The notes: a model not told the origin generated them from the sequence alone. A stretch of 64,000 nt of DNA from CBDAPX01 sp965198725 (GCA_965198725.1 CBDAPX010000001.1:2108001-2172000); one strand, 5' to 3'. Counted from the stretch's first letter, positions 49,887 through 59,116 are shown. Made by a program: numbers and translations.

Positions 49887-50336
49887 CTAGAGCTTTCGCG
49901 ACATCAAAACATACCGTTCGCGCGTCTTGAACCCCACCTTGGTGTAAACCCGTTGCGCCTTGGCGTTTTCGCGGTCCACTTCGAGGTGCAAGGCGGTCAC
50001 GCCCGCCTCGCCAAGGGCCTGCGCCAGAGCATTAAGGGTTTCGGTGGCAATGCCGCGCCCGCGAACCGCCGGGCGCAGGTAAATCTCGTCGACAAAGGCA
50101 TCCATGCCGCCAAATTCCACAGACCAGCCAAAGGTGATCACCGTATATCCAATCGGCGCGCGCCCCGGACCGATCAGGTAAATCGCGCCGTGCGGAATGC
50201 CATTCAGCAAGGGACCAAGCGCCGCGCGGTTCGCCTCATCTGACGACGTGATGCCTTCTTCGGCATGAAAAGCGGCGACCAAGGACAGAACCCGATCCAG
50301 ATCGTCGGGCCCGGCCAGTTTCAATGCGGCGCTCAT
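49887..50336 (-). CDS. GNAT-family N-acetyltransferase
   Basis: The 149-residue protein has the GNAT acetyl-CoA loop RPAVRGRGIATETL (about 95-108) and ends ENAKAQRVYTKVGFKTRERY. The acceptor is unknown. Its ATG at 50336 overlaps the nucleoside hydrolase stop by ATGA; the upstream extension would run into that gene. Confidence 0.9.
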   Translation of the reverse strand: MSAALKLAGPDDLDRVLSLVAAFHAEEGITSSDEANRAALGPLLNGIPHGAIYLIGPGRAPIGYTVITFGWSVEFGGMDAFVDEIYLRPAVRGRGIATETLNALAQALGEAGVTALHLEVDRENAKAQRVYTKVGFKTRERYVLMSRKL

Positions 50337-51274
50337 AACCGGGCCAGTCGTTCCGTCAGAAGGTCGAAAAACCCATCTGCGTCGAGGTCGCCCATGAACA
50401 TCGCATTCGCCGGTCGTCCCGACACGCGCCACCAATCGGCAACCGTCATGCCCAATGTCAGCTCTGATTTGGTTTCAATTTCGACATTCACGTGCCGGCC
50501 CGAAAACAGCTCTGGCCGGATGAGGTATGCGGTGACGCAAGGATCGTGCAAAGGCGCGCCTGCGCTGCCGTATTTTTCCTTATCGAACCGTTCAAAGAAA
50601 TCTGTCATTTCAGCAACCGCGATCCCAACGGGCGTGCCCAAGGCGCGGAAGGCATCGTTGCGCGGTTTCGTCACCAAAGCTTTGTGCGTCACGTCAAGCG
50701 GCACCACCGTGATTGGCGCGCCGGATTTGAACACAATTTCAGCAGCTTCCGGGTCGACATAAATGTTAAACTCGGCCGTGGGCGTGATGTTGCCAACCTC
50801 GAAATACGCCCCGCCCATCAGAACGATTTCCTGAATGCGATCCGCAATATCGGGTGCTTTGAGAAGGGCCGCGGCGATGTTGGTCAGCGGGCCCAGAGGA
50901 CATAACGAAACGGTGCCCGACGGGGCCGCACGCAGCGTTTCGATGATGAAATCAACGGCGTGACCGTCTGTCAGCGCCATTTCGGGATCGGTCAGCACCG
51001 GTCCGTCCAGACCCGTTTTGCCATGCACATGTTCGGCCGTGACCAGTTTGCGATGCAGCGGCGCGTCGCACCCCGCATAAACCGGAACATCTGTGTGTCC
51101 GGCCAATTCGCAAACGATCCGGGCGTTCTTGGCTGTGAGCAGCAATGGCACGTTTCCAGCAACTGCGGTAATGCCCAGCACGTCAATCTCTTCAGGGCTG
51201 GCCAAGGCCAACAAGATCGCGACGGCGTCGTCCTGCCCCGGATCAGTGTCGATAATGACTTTGCGCGCGGTCAT
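50333..51274 (-). CDS. Nucleoside hydrolase (IunH type)
   Basis: The 313-residue protein has the calcium-binding DTDPGQDDA (8-16), the VHGKTGLDG segment and EFNIYVDPEAAEIVF. It hydrolyses ribonucleosides to base and ribose. The ATG at 51274 gives the usual start MTARKVIIDTDPGQDD; the long upstream reading overlaps the neighbouring plus-strand gene. Confidence 0.94.
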   Translation of the reverse strand: MTARKVIIDTDPGQDDAVAILLALASPEEIDVLGITAVAGNVPLLLTAKNARIVCELAGHTDVPVYAGCDAPLHRKLVTAEHVHGKTGLDGPVLTDPEMALTDGHAVDFIIETLRAAPSGTVSLCPLGPLTNIAAALLKAPDIADRIQEIVLMGGAYFEVGNITPTAEFNIYVDPEAAEIVFKSGAPITVVPLDVTHKALVTKPRNDAFRALGTPVGIAVAEMTDFFERFDKEKYGSAGAPLHDPCVTAYLIRPELFSGRHVNVEIETKSELTLGMTVADWWRVSGRPANAMFMGDLDADGFFDLLTERLARL

Positions 51275-51381
51275 ATGGTTTCCTCGGTCTTTGTGGTCCA
51301 GCACCAGAAATCGGTCTTGGACAAGTGCATAGGCCGAATGTAAGCCTGTCTGCAACACGCGGAATACGATGAGGGCAACCA

Positions 51382-52263
51382 GTGGCCAAAGACATTTACA
51401 TCCACGCGGGCGCACATCGAACCGGGACAAGCTCCTTTCAACTGTGTTTGGATAAAAACCGTGCCGAAATTGAGGCCGCCGGTTTTGACCTCGGATATCC
51501 AAAGCGCGGCGGGATCAAGGGCGGAAAGCTGCGCCTGATTTTGGAAAAGCGGGCCCATATCAAGACGTCTCGCGCGGAATGGATCAAGGTCCTGCAATCT
51601 GATTTGGCCAGGCAATACCCGGATGCGTCACGTCCCCTGATCCTTTCAGAAGAGAACATCCCGGGTCGCATGTATCCCTTTTATGAGTCCGCTTTTTTTC
51701 CAAATGCGCCTGAGCGTCTGAAGGTTCTGGCAGACATGCTGAACCATCCTCCGACCCATCTTTTGTATGTCCTGCGCCCCTATGCCGATCTTTACCGCTC
51801 GGCATATCGGCTGCGGGCGGCAGAAAACCCGATGCCGCCCTTTGAGGATTGCAAACCGGCCCTTTTGAACATGCAAGGGGGTTGGCCGGATCTCGTGCAA
51901 ACGATGCGGGACACATTGCGCCCTCAAAACCTGACCATACTGACATATGATCAACGGGGATCCAATTTGGACCTCTTGCACAGGCTTGTGCCCGCTCTTG
52001 CCGAAACGCCTTTGACGGAACCATCGCGAACGCTGAATGTCAGCGCCACGGACGCCGCGATTGAAGCGGTTCAGGCCCGGTTTGCCGCTGGAGAGAAACC
52101 GGGTGAAAGAGCCTGCGCAAAAATCGTTCGGGACTATGCCGATCTTCGGGAAGATCGCGGGTTGGTCCAGTTTTCTGAACAAGAGCGCGCGGATTTGGAT
52201 GGCCGGTTTGCCGAAGACTTAAAGCGGATCAAGTCAATGGATGGTCTGATCTTCAACGCTTAG
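51382..52263 (+). CDS. Sulfotransferase-like hypothetical protein
   Basis: The 293-residue protein starts with GTG and has a P-loop-like HAGAHRTGTSSFQ (8-20), which resembles the PAPS 5'-phosphosulfate loop, and a YVLRPYADLYRSAYR segment like the 3'-phosphate binding region of sulfotransferases. The acceptor is unknown. Its last 11 bp overlap the convergent mazG gene. Confidence 0.75.
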   Translation: MAKDIYIHAGAHRTGTSSFQLCLDKNRAEIEAAGFDLGYPKRGGIKGGKLRLILEKRAHIKTSRAEWIKVLQSDLARQYPDASRPLILSEENIPGRMYPFYESAFFPNAPERLKVLADMLNHPPTHLLYVLRPYADLYRSAYRLRAAENPMPPFEDCKPALLNMQGGWPDLVQTMRDTLRPQNLTILTYDQRGSNLDLLHRLVPALAETPLTEPSRTLNVSATDAAIEAVQARFAAGEKPGERACAKIVRDYADLREDRGLVQFSEQERADLDGRFAEDLKRIKSMDGLIFNA

Positions 52264-53077
52264 CGGCGTGTTCTTCGGCTTTGACTTGGTTCCAAAGCGC
52301 ATCCATTTCGGCAAGATCGCTGTCTTCGGGACGTTTCCCGCGGTCTGCCAGCTTTGCCTCGACGGCTTCGAAACGGCGGATGAACTTGGCATTTGTCCGG
52401 CGCAAGGCCGCTTCTGGTTCGACATCCAGATGCCGGGCAAGGTTTGCAATCACAAACAGCAGATCGCCGAGCTCGTCCTCAATATCGTCGGGCGTCAGGG
52501 TATCTATGGCTTCGACAAGTTCTCCGGCTTCTTCAGCGATCTTTGAGAGCACGGATTTGGGATCATTCCAGTCAAAGCCGACACGCGATGCCCGCTTTTG
52601 CAGCTTATAAGCCCGCAAAAGCGCAGGTAAATTCGCGGCCACCCCGTCCAGCGCACCTTTTTGCGCTTTTCCGGCGCGTTCGGCGGCCTTGATCGCTTCC
52701 CAATCGCGGGTCTGCTGTTCGGCACTTTTGTCCCGGCTTTCATCGCCAAAGACATGCGGATGACGAGCCACCATTTTATCCGAGATGTTGCGCACAACGG
52801 TTTGAAAGCTGAAATGTCCGGCCTCTTCGCCCATTTGAGTGTGATACACCGTCTGCAACAGCAGATCTCCCAGCTCACCTTCCATTTCGCCCCAGGCGGA
52901 GCGTTCTATGGCGTCCGCCACCTCATAGGCTTCCTCGATCGTGTAAGGTGCAATGCTTTCAAAGGTTTGTTCTATATCCCAGGGACACCCGGTCTCCGGA
53001 TCGCGCAAGCGGCGCATGATTTCCAGCAATCGGTCAATGCCGGCCTCTGTATCGTGGATCAGTGGATTTTCAGGCAT
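52253..53077 (-). CDS. mazG: Nucleoside triphosphate pyrophosphohydrolase
   Basis: The 274-residue protein has two MazG modules. The first runs RLRDPETGCPWDIEQTFESIAPYTIEEAYEVADAI with EGELGDLLLQTVYH, and the second has EEAGELVEAID and EDELGDLLFVIANLARH. These carry the E-x-x-E and E-x-x-D metal sites. It hydrolyses NTPs, including ppGpp and aberrant nucleotides. An ATG at 53110 would add 11 residues; 53077 gives the family start and has AGAGG upstream. Confidence 0.92.
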   Translation of the reverse strand: MPENPLIHDTEAGIDRLLEIMRRLRDPETGCPWDIEQTFESIAPYTIEEAYEVADAIERSAWGEMEGELGDLLLQTVYHTQMGEEAGHFSFQTVVRNISDKMVARHPHVFGDESRDKSAEQQTRDWEAIKAAERAGKAQKGALDGVAANLPALLRAYKLQKRASRVGFDWNDPKSVLSKIAEEAGELVEAIDTLTPDDIEDELGDLLFVIANLARHLDVEPEAALRRTNAKFIRRFEAVEAKLADRGKRPEDSDLAEMDALWNQVKAEEHAAKR

Positions 53078-53143
53078 TGCAGGGGCCTCTGCTTTTGGTG
53101 TCTGATGCATGTTAAGCCCGATGCGCGAAAAGGAGTCCAGCCC

Positions 53144-54307
53144 ATGCCCGTGGTCAACCGCATTGCCGATTTTTCTCAAGAGATGGCCACATGGCGCCAA
53201 CATCTTCACAGCATCCCGGAACTGGGGTTTGATTGTCCCAAAACCGCTGCTTTCATCGCGGAACGACTGACCGAGATGGGGGTGGATGAACTGCATCAAG
53301 GGATCGCGGAAACCGGGATCGTCGCCATCATCGAAGGGCAAGGTGAAGGTCCGACAATTGGATTGCGGGCCGATTTTGATGCTCTGCCAATCGTGGAAGA
53401 CACTGGCCTTGCGTATACCAGCGGGCATGAGGGCAAAATGCATGCCTGCGGGCATGACGGGCATACAACGATGTTGCTGGGTGCTGCGAAATACCTGGCC
53501 GAAACACGCCGGTTCTCGGGTCGGGTCGCCCTGATTTTCCAGCCAGCGGAAGAGGCCGGCGGTGGCGCGGGTGTGATGGTTGAAGAAGGCATTATGGACC
53601 GGTTCGAAATTTCTGAGGTCTATGCGCTGCATAATGCGCCGGGCTTTGCGGAAGGCGCGTTTTACACCACGCCCGGTCCGATCATGGCCGCCGTCGATAC
53701 CTTTCACGTGCATATCAAGGGCGAAGGCGGGCACGGCGCCTTTCCAAAAGACACCCGCGACCCCGTCATGGCGGCGTGTGGGATCGCGCAGGCAATACAG
53801 ACAATTGTCAGCCGCAATCACTATGCGCTGGACGACCTTGTCGTTTCGGTGACGCAAATTCATACCGGTACCGTTGATAACGTCATCCCGGAAACCGCCT
53901 ATCTAAACGGCACGGTGCGCACCTTTGATCCCAAGGTCCAGGACATGGTAGAGCACCGGATTGCAGAGATCGTGGCCGGGCAGGCGGCGAGCTTTGGGGT
54001 TGAGGCCGAGCTCGTGTACGAACGCCATTACCCGGCGACGATTAATGACGCCGAGAAATCCGCCTTTGCCGCAGATGTTGCGCGCGACGTTGCGGGAGAC
54101 AACCGGGTTGTGGCCGAAGCAGGCCGGGAAATGGGGGCAGAGGATTTTGCCTATATGCTAGAAGCCCGGCCCGGCGCGTATCTGTTCATCGGGCAAGGGG
54201 AGAGTGCGGGTTTGCATACCCCCCAATATGATTTCAACGACGAGATTGCGCCGATGGGGGCGTCATTCTTTGCCCGGCTGGTCGAGCGGGCCCAGCCGGT
54301 GGCGTGA
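53144..54307 (+). CDS. M20-family amidohydrolase (hippurate hydrolase type)
   Basis: The 387-residue protein has the metal ligands H100, C102 and H104 in the HACGHDGHTTMLLG segment, and PAEEAGGG (about 136-143). This is the N-acyl-amino-acid/hippurate amidohydrolase branch of M20. It probably cleaves an N-acylated amino acid or amide. AAGGAG 9 bp before the ATG fixes the start. It precedes two ureohydrolase genes with a 14-bp hairpin between, suggesting joint use in breakdown of a nitrogen-rich compound. Confidence 0.92.
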   Translation: MPVVNRIADFSQEMATWRQHLHSIPELGFDCPKTAAFIAERLTEMGVDELHQGIAETGIVAIIEGQGEGPTIGLRADFDALPIVEDTGLAYTSGHEGKMHACGHDGHTTMLLGAAKYLAETRRFSGRVALIFQPAEEAGGGAGVMVEEGIMDRFEISEVYALHNAPGFAEGAFYTTPGPIMAAVDTFHVHIKGEGGHGAFPKDTRDPVMAACGIAQAIQTIVSRNHYALDDLVVSVTQIHTGTVDNVIPETAYLNGTVRTFDPKVQDMVEHRIAEIVAGQAASFGVEAELVYERHYPATINDAEKSAFAADVARDVAGDNRVVAEAGREMGAEDFAYMLEARPGAYLFIGQGESAGLHTPQYDFNDEIAPMGASFFARLVERAQPVA

Positions 54308-54365
54308 CGCCCTTCTGAGCGTCGCCCACCCTCCCACCCCGACACTCAGAAGGGCGTCAAAAAAA
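54306..54365 (+). other. 14-bp hairpin plus A7 directly before the speB start
   Basis: GACGCCCTTCTGAG (54306-54319) pairs exactly with CTCAGAAGGGCGTC (54345-54358), loop 25 nt. Seven A's and then the speB ATG (54365) follow at once. There is no T run, so it is not a normal terminator, and no Shine-Dalgarno lies between the stem and the ATG. It probably stabilises or controls the downstream mRNA. Confidence 0.65.
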
Positions 54366-55324
54366 TGGCATTGGAAGATGCAAAAAACCAAGTTGATGAG
54401 GCGTTTACACGCGAAGATCTGAAAGGTCCCAGTTTTGAAAACACCTTTGGCGGGGCGACGTCGTTTCTACGCCGCCGCTATACCAAGGATCTGACCGGCG
54501 TTGATATCGCGGTCACAGGCGTGCCGTTTGATCAGGCCGTGACCAACCGCCCGGGCACGCGCCTTGGCCCTCGCGCCATTCGCGAAGCGAGTGCATTGCA
54601 GGCGCCGGACGCGCCTTACGGTTGGCCGTTCGGTGTGATGTCAGAATGCGCGATTGTCGATTATGGCGATCTGGCGTTTGATTATGCACAGGTGTCGGCC
54701 TTTCCTGACGCGCTGACCGCGCATATCCGCGGGATTTTGCAGGCCGGTGTGGCGAGCGTCACCTTGGGCGGTGACCATTACATTAGTTTTCCAATCCTGA
54801 AGGCCTATGCCGAAAAATATGGCCCCATGTCTCTGTTGCAATTCGATGCGCATACCGACACCTGGGCCGATGATGACATGAGCCGGGTGGATCATGGCAC
54901 GATGTTCTACAAAGCGGTCAAATCCGGCATCGTTGATCCCACGCGATCGGTTCAGGTGGGTATTCGGACGACCAATGAGGATACGCTGGGCGTCAACATC
55001 ATTGATGCCCGCACGGTGCATGAGATCGGACCGGTCGAGACCGTGAAGCGGATCAAGGCCATTTTGGGCGATCACCCGACATACCTGAGTTTTGATATCG
55101 ACGGATTGGACCCGGCTTATGCGCCGGGGACCGGGACGCCGGTCTGGGGGGGGCTGACAAGTGCACAGGCGGCCATCATCCTGCGAGACCTTGCGGGGAT
55201 CAACATCAAGGGTGGCGATGTGGTTGAGGTATCGCCTCCCTTTGACACAACCGGGGCCACTGCGATTGCCGGCGCACATGTGGCGACAGAAATCCTGAGC
55301 CTGATTGGCTGGACCCTGAGATGA
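54365..55324 (+). CDS. speB: Agmatinase
   Basis: The 319-residue ureohydrolase has all manganese ligands: H138 (GGDHYIS), D161, H163 and D165 (DAHTD), D244 and D246 (SFDIDGLD). DHGTMFYKAVKSGIVDP matches E. coli SpeB closely. It splits agmatine into putrescine and urea. It is followed by a second ureohydrolase gene with ATGA overlap, and preceded by an M20 amidohydrolase. Confidence 0.95.
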   Translation: MALEDAKNQVDEAFTREDLKGPSFENTFGGATSFLRRRYTKDLTGVDIAVTGVPFDQAVTNRPGTRLGPRAIREASALQAPDAPYGWPFGVMSECAIVDYGDLAFDYAQVSAFPDALTAHIRGILQAGVASVTLGGDHYISFPILKAYAEKYGPMSLLQFDAHTDTWADDDMSRVDHGTMFYKAVKSGIVDPTRSVQVGIRTTNEDTLGVNIIDARTVHEIGPVETVKRIKAILGDHPTYLSFDIDGLDPAYAPGTGTPVWGGLTSAQAAIILRDLAGINIKGGDVVEVSPPFDTTGATAIAGAHVATEILSLIGWTLR

Positions 55325-56268
55325 GCGCGTATAATCAGCCCTTGGGCGGAAACGAGCTGGCCCGTTTTTCTGGACCCAACACCTTTAAGCGGTTGCCCGA
55401 ACAGGAAATCGCAGCAGGGTTGGACGTGGCCATTTTGGGCATACCCATGGACATTGGCGCATCGTGGCGCTCTGGCACGCGGTTCGGGCCCAAACAGGTG
55501 CGGGCCGAAAGCGCGATGATCCGGCCGTATAACGTGCAAACTGGTGCGGCCCCGTTTGACAGTCTGCAGATCGCCGATATCGGGGATTTGCCAATCAATA
55601 CGTTTTCGCTGGCCGACAGCCTGAAAATCATTGCGCGATCCTACCGGGATATCTTGCAACATGATGTCGTGCCGGTGGCCATCGGGGGGGATCATTCGAT
55701 CACCTTGCCGATCTTGCGGTCCATAGCGGCCAAACATGGGCCCGTTGCGCTGTTGCATGTCGATGCCCATGCGGATGTGAACGATGAAATGTTCGGCGAG
55801 AAAGAGACCCATGGAACCGTGTTCCGCCGCGCGTATGAAGAAGGGCTGATTGTACCGGAAAAGACCTATCAAATCGGACTGCGCGGGTCTGGATATGCGG
55901 CCACCGATTTCACCGAGGCGGCAGAATGGGGGTTTCGGCAAATCCTCGCGCAAGAGATTTGGCACCAGTCGCTGACAGAAACAGGTCAGCGAATCGCCCA
56001 AGAGATCGGGGATCACCCGCTCTACATCACCTACGACATTGACAGCCTTGATCCTGCTTATGCGCCCGGAACGGGCACGCCGGAAATCGGCGGATTGACG
56101 ACGCCGCAGGCACTTGAGCTTATTCGTGCGATGAAAGGACGCAAGATTGTCGGTTTTGATTTGGTTGAGGTTTCGCCGCCCTATGATCCGAGTGGTAACA
56201 CGGTGTTGACGGCCGCAAACCTACTTTTTGAAATTTTGTGCACCTTGCCCGGTGTTCGGCATCGGTGA
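55321..56268 (+). CDS. Agmatinase-family ureohydrolase, probably guanidino-acid type
   Basis: The 315-residue protein has the manganese ligands H125, D148, H150, D152 and later YDIDSLDPAY. DAHADVNDEMFGEKETHGTVFRRA is like guanidinobutyrase and guanidinopropionase rather than SpeB. So it probably hydrolyses a guanidino acid, a different substrate from the upstream SpeB. The two genes overlap by ATGA. Confidence 0.9.
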   Translation: MSAYNQPLGGNELARFSGPNTFKRLPEQEIAAGLDVAILGIPMDIGASWRSGTRFGPKQVRAESAMIRPYNVQTGAAPFDSLQIADIGDLPINTFSLADSLKIIARSYRDILQHDVVPVAIGGDHSITLPILRSIAAKHGPVALLHVDAHADVNDEMFGEKETHGTVFRRAYEEGLIVPEKTYQIGLRGSGYAATDFTEAAEWGFRQILAQEIWHQSLTETGQRIAQEIGDHPLYITYDIDSLDPAYAPGTGTPEIGGLTTPQALELIRAMKGRKIVGFDLVEVSPPYDPSGNTVLTAANLLFEILCTLPGVRHR

Positions 56269-56275
56269 AAGCGCG

Positions 56276-56768
56276 ATGCGGCCGACCGCAATAAGGATTG
56301 TTAAATCAGTGCTGACCCTATTGATCATTGGCGTGGTGGCCGCGCTATTTTATATCCGCCTTGCGCCCAGTAATCCTGAAAGATGGCATGTACCTTTGGA
56401 GATCGCGCAGGATGAAGATTTGCTGGGCGGGGCCAAGCGTGTCATGCCAAAAATGCCGCCCGATAGCCTCAAAAAAAATCCATGACATTGCGCAACAGAC
56501 GCCCCGTACCACTGTTTTGAGAGGGTCGGTGGAAAGCGGTAGGATCACCTATGTCACGCGCACAAAACTGATCGGTTTTCCCGATTACACAACCGTGCAG
56601 CTTGAAGACGGCACGTTGATGGTTCATGCCAGACTGCGGTTCGGGCGGTCAGATTTTGGAGTAAACCGCGCCCGTGCCGAGCGTTGGATCGAAGGCCGGA
56701 TGACAGGCAGCCCTTGGAAATTTCGCGCCACATCGGAACATTCAGCGACATCTGGCATTGCGCCATGA
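56276..56768 (+). pseudogene. DUF1499-family membrane protein gene, frameshifted at an A8 run
   Basis: The first frame gives MRPTAIRIVKSVLTLLIIGVVAALFYIRLAPS... with a membrane segment, and stops at 56485. The second frame continues IHDIAQQTPRTTVLRGSVESGRITYVTRTKLIGFPDYTTVQ, the DUF1499 core, to the stop at 56768. Removing one A from the A8 run at 56471-56478 joins them into about 163 residues. Function is unknown. Its 3' part is antisense to the small secreted-protein gene. Confidence 0.75.
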
Positions 56769-56931
56769 ACATGCGTCCATCGACCTGCATACAGATGGTT
56801 TGACCCAATTCGATCCGGGACCCTTGCCTGTCGGTGCAATAACAATCGATTGTTTTGCCGCCGGGTCCGGTGACATCTGCCGCAACCTGCGTTGCCAGCG
56901 CGCTGAGAAGAAGAGCTGAAATCCATTTCAT
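56554..56931 (-). CDS. Small secreted cysteine-containing protein
   Basis: The 125-residue product has a signal peptide (MKWISALLLSALATQVAA) and the conserved-looking domain VTGPGGKTIDCYCTDRQGSRIELGQ ... AQCQMSLNVPMWREISKGC, with several cysteines. The last 48 residues are antisense to the DUF1499 gene and look unconserved, so the true protein may end around residue 80. Function is unknown; the domain looks typical of Rhodobacteraceae periplasmic proteins. Confidence 0.65.
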   Translation of the reverse strand: MKWISALLLSALATQVAADVTGPGGKTIDCYCTDRQGSRIELGQTICMQVDGRMFMAQCQMSLNVPMWREISKGCLSSGLRSNARHGRGLLQNLTARTAVWHEPSTCRLQAARLCNRENRSVLCA

Positions 56932-56974
56932 ACCGGTATCCTAACACAGGCAGCCTCTTGACCAAAGAGCGGCA

Positions 56975-58051
56975 ATGAACCACACCGCCACAATGGTCCC
57001 TGAGGAACGATTAGAACAAATTTTGCAGCGGTTTCAATATCTCGAAGCCGCAATGGCAGATGGCGCCGTCGGTGGTGACATCGCGGCGTTGGCGCGTGAG
57101 TATTCAGAATTGAAGCCGGTCGTGGATCAGATCAATGGCTGGCGGGTGTTGGTTGCGGATATCGCCGAAGCCGAGGCCATGCTGAACGATCCGGATATGA
57201 AAGAGTTGGCAGAGGAAGAGCTGCCGGTTCTCACGGCACGATTGCCGGAAGCTGAACGGGATTTGCAGCTGTCTTTGCTGCCCAAGGATACGGCAGATGC
57301 GCGTCCCGCCATGCTGGAAATCCGTCCCGGTACCGGGGGCGATGAAGCAGCCCTTTTTGCCGGTGATTTGCTGCGGATGTACCATCGCTATGCCGAAACC
57401 CAAGGGTGGAGCGTTGAGATCATCGAGGAACAAGCGACCGAGTTGGGCGGGATCAAAGAGGTCGTGGCCCACATAAAAGGCGCCAATGTGTTCGCGCGAT
57501 TGAAATATGAAAGCGGGGTGCACCGGGTTCAGCGGGTACCGACCACCGAAAGTGGCGGGCGCATACACACATCCGCGGCCACTGTCGCCGTGCTGCCAGA
57601 AGCCGAAGATGTCGATATCCAGATCGATCCCGGTGACATCCGGATCGACACGACGCGCAGCTCAGGCGCGGGCGGACAGCACGTGAATACCACTGACTCG
57701 GCGGTACGAATCACGCATTTGCCAACTGGACTTGTGGTGACCAGTTCGGAAAAGTCGCAGCACCGGAATCGCGAAATCGCAATGCAGGTCCTCAAAACCC
57801 GGTTATATGACTTGGAACGGCAACGCGTTGACGCGGAACGCAGCGCGGATCGTGCCAGCCAAGTTGGCAGCGGGTATCGGTCCGAACGCATAAGGACTTA
57901 TAACTTTCCACAAGGGCGGATGACCGACCATCGTATCAACCTGACGCTTTATCGGTTGGATGCCATCATGGCCGGGGATCTTGATGAAATCGTCGATGCA
58001 TTGACGGCAGATGATCAGGCGCGTCGCCTGGCAGAGATGTCCGAGCTATGA
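56975..58051 (+). CDS. prfA: Peptide chain release factor 1
   Basis: The 358-residue class I release factor has the codon-recognition region RVPTTESGG and the catalytic GGQ in SSGAGGQHVN (about 231-236). RF1 reads UAG and UAA. A later ATG (56993) matches the start seen in relatives, so residues 1-6 may not be used. It overlaps prmC by ATGA. Confidence 0.96.
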   Translation: MNHTATMVPEERLEQILQRFQYLEAAMADGAVGGDIAALAREYSELKPVVDQINGWRVLVADIAEAEAMLNDPDMKELAEEELPVLTARLPEAERDLQLSLLPKDTADARPAMLEIRPGTGGDEAALFAGDLLRMYHRYAETQGWSVEIIEEQATELGGIKEVVAHIKGANVFARLKYESGVHRVQRVPTTESGGRIHTSAATVAVLPEAEDVDIQIDPGDIRIDTTRSSGAGGQHVNTTDSAVRITHLPTGLVVTSSEKSQHRNREIAMQVLKTRLYDLERQRVDAERSADRASQVGSGYRSERIRTYNFPQGRMTDHRINLTLYRLDAIMAGDLDEIVDALTADDQARRLAEMSEL

Positions 58052-58887
58052 CCGCCGCAGAAGCGATGATTGCCGCAACGGCCAAGCTGCGCGCGGCTGG
58101 GGTGTCGGACCCTGCGCGAGACGCGCGTGTTCTGTTGGCACATGCCGCGCGTGTGGATGCGTCCCGGGTGACCCTTATCGCGCCGGAAGACCTCAGCCCG
58201 GATATCGCGGATCGATACGATCAATTGATTTCGCTGCGCGCGATCCGGGTGCCGGTATCCCACCTGATCGGAGAGCGCGAATTCTACGGACGTAAGTTTA
58301 AGGTAAGCGCCGAAGTGCTTGATCCAAGACCGGAAACAGAGATTTTGGTCGAGGCGGCCTTGGCGTTGCCGTTTCATCGTGTGCTCGATTTGGGCGTCGG
58401 GTCTGGCTGTGTTTTGGTGACGCTTCTGGCGGAGCAGAAAGACGCTTTAGGTTGGGGCGTCGACCTGAGCTATGCAGCTTGTTTGCAGGCCAGTGTCAAC
58501 ATTGACTTGCACAAAGTGGCTGATCGCGCCCAGATCGATCGGTCGGATTGGTTTGCCGATGTGACCGGACAATTTGATCTGATCGTGTCAAACCCACCAT
58601 ATATTGCCGCGGATGAGATTGGGTCCTTGGCGGATGAGGTCCGTTTGCATGAGCCAAAGATGGCGTTGACCGATGGTGCTGACGGATTGAACGCCTACCG
58701 GGCCATAGCCAGCGGCGCAATCGCCCATCTGGAGCCGGGTGGGCGGCTTTTGGTGGAAGTCGGGCCAACGCAAGCGGCTCAAGTGTCCCAGCTTTTCGAG
58801 TTGGCTGGGCTGGAACATATTCAGATCATTCAAGATCTGGACGGTCGAGACCGCGTCGTGTCCGCGCAGCGCCTGTCTCTTGCGTGA
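58048..58887 (+). CDS. prmC: Release factor glutamine methyltransferase
   Basis: The 279-residue protein has an N-terminal helical domain and a SAM-binding Rossmann domain with VLDLGVGSGCVLVTLLA (about 112-128) and the catalytic NPPY (182-185). It methylates the GGQ glutamine of RF1 and RF2. It overlaps prfA, its substrate gene. Confidence 0.96.
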   Translation: MTAAEAMIAATAKLRAAGVSDPARDARVLLAHAARVDASRVTLIAPEDLSPDIADRYDQLISLRAIRVPVSHLIGEREFYGRKFKVSAEVLDPRPETEILVEAALALPFHRVLDLGVGSGCVLVTLLAEQKDALGWGVDLSYAACLQASVNIDLHKVADRAQIDRSDWFADVTGQFDLIVSNPPYIAADEIGSLADEVRLHEPKMALTDGADGLNAYRAIASGAIAHLEPGGRLLVEVGPTQAAQVSQLFELAGLEHIQIIQDLDGRDRVVSAQRLSLA

Positions 58888-58888
58888 A

Positions 58889-58912
58889 GCAGGGCTGATT
58901 TTGCCCTGTTTT
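58889..58912 (+). terminator. Terminator after prmC
   Basis: CAGGGC (58890-58895) and GCCCTG (58903-58908) with a 7-nt loop are followed by TTTT. The stem is short, so moderate strength is expected. Confidence 0.6.
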
Positions 58913-59116
58913 CCGCGCATCCAACATAAAAAATGTGGTCTGGGGCTTGTATGAAACGCGCTGACGTGTTTATTCGAAGATGTTGTATCGAGCGGAGCAA
59001 CGCTGCTCCCGGTCGACACCAAGCCCAACAACGATGTTGACCTGTTAACTCTGGGGTGCGCACGAAGCGCTGGGTCAATTAGCACATCGGAATAAAACAA
59101 GGCTGACAGCAAGTTT

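Noticed and set aside
54306..54358. Intrinsic terminator before speB
   Set aside because: The stem is followed by A7 on the plus strand, and on the minus strand the T run comes before the stem.
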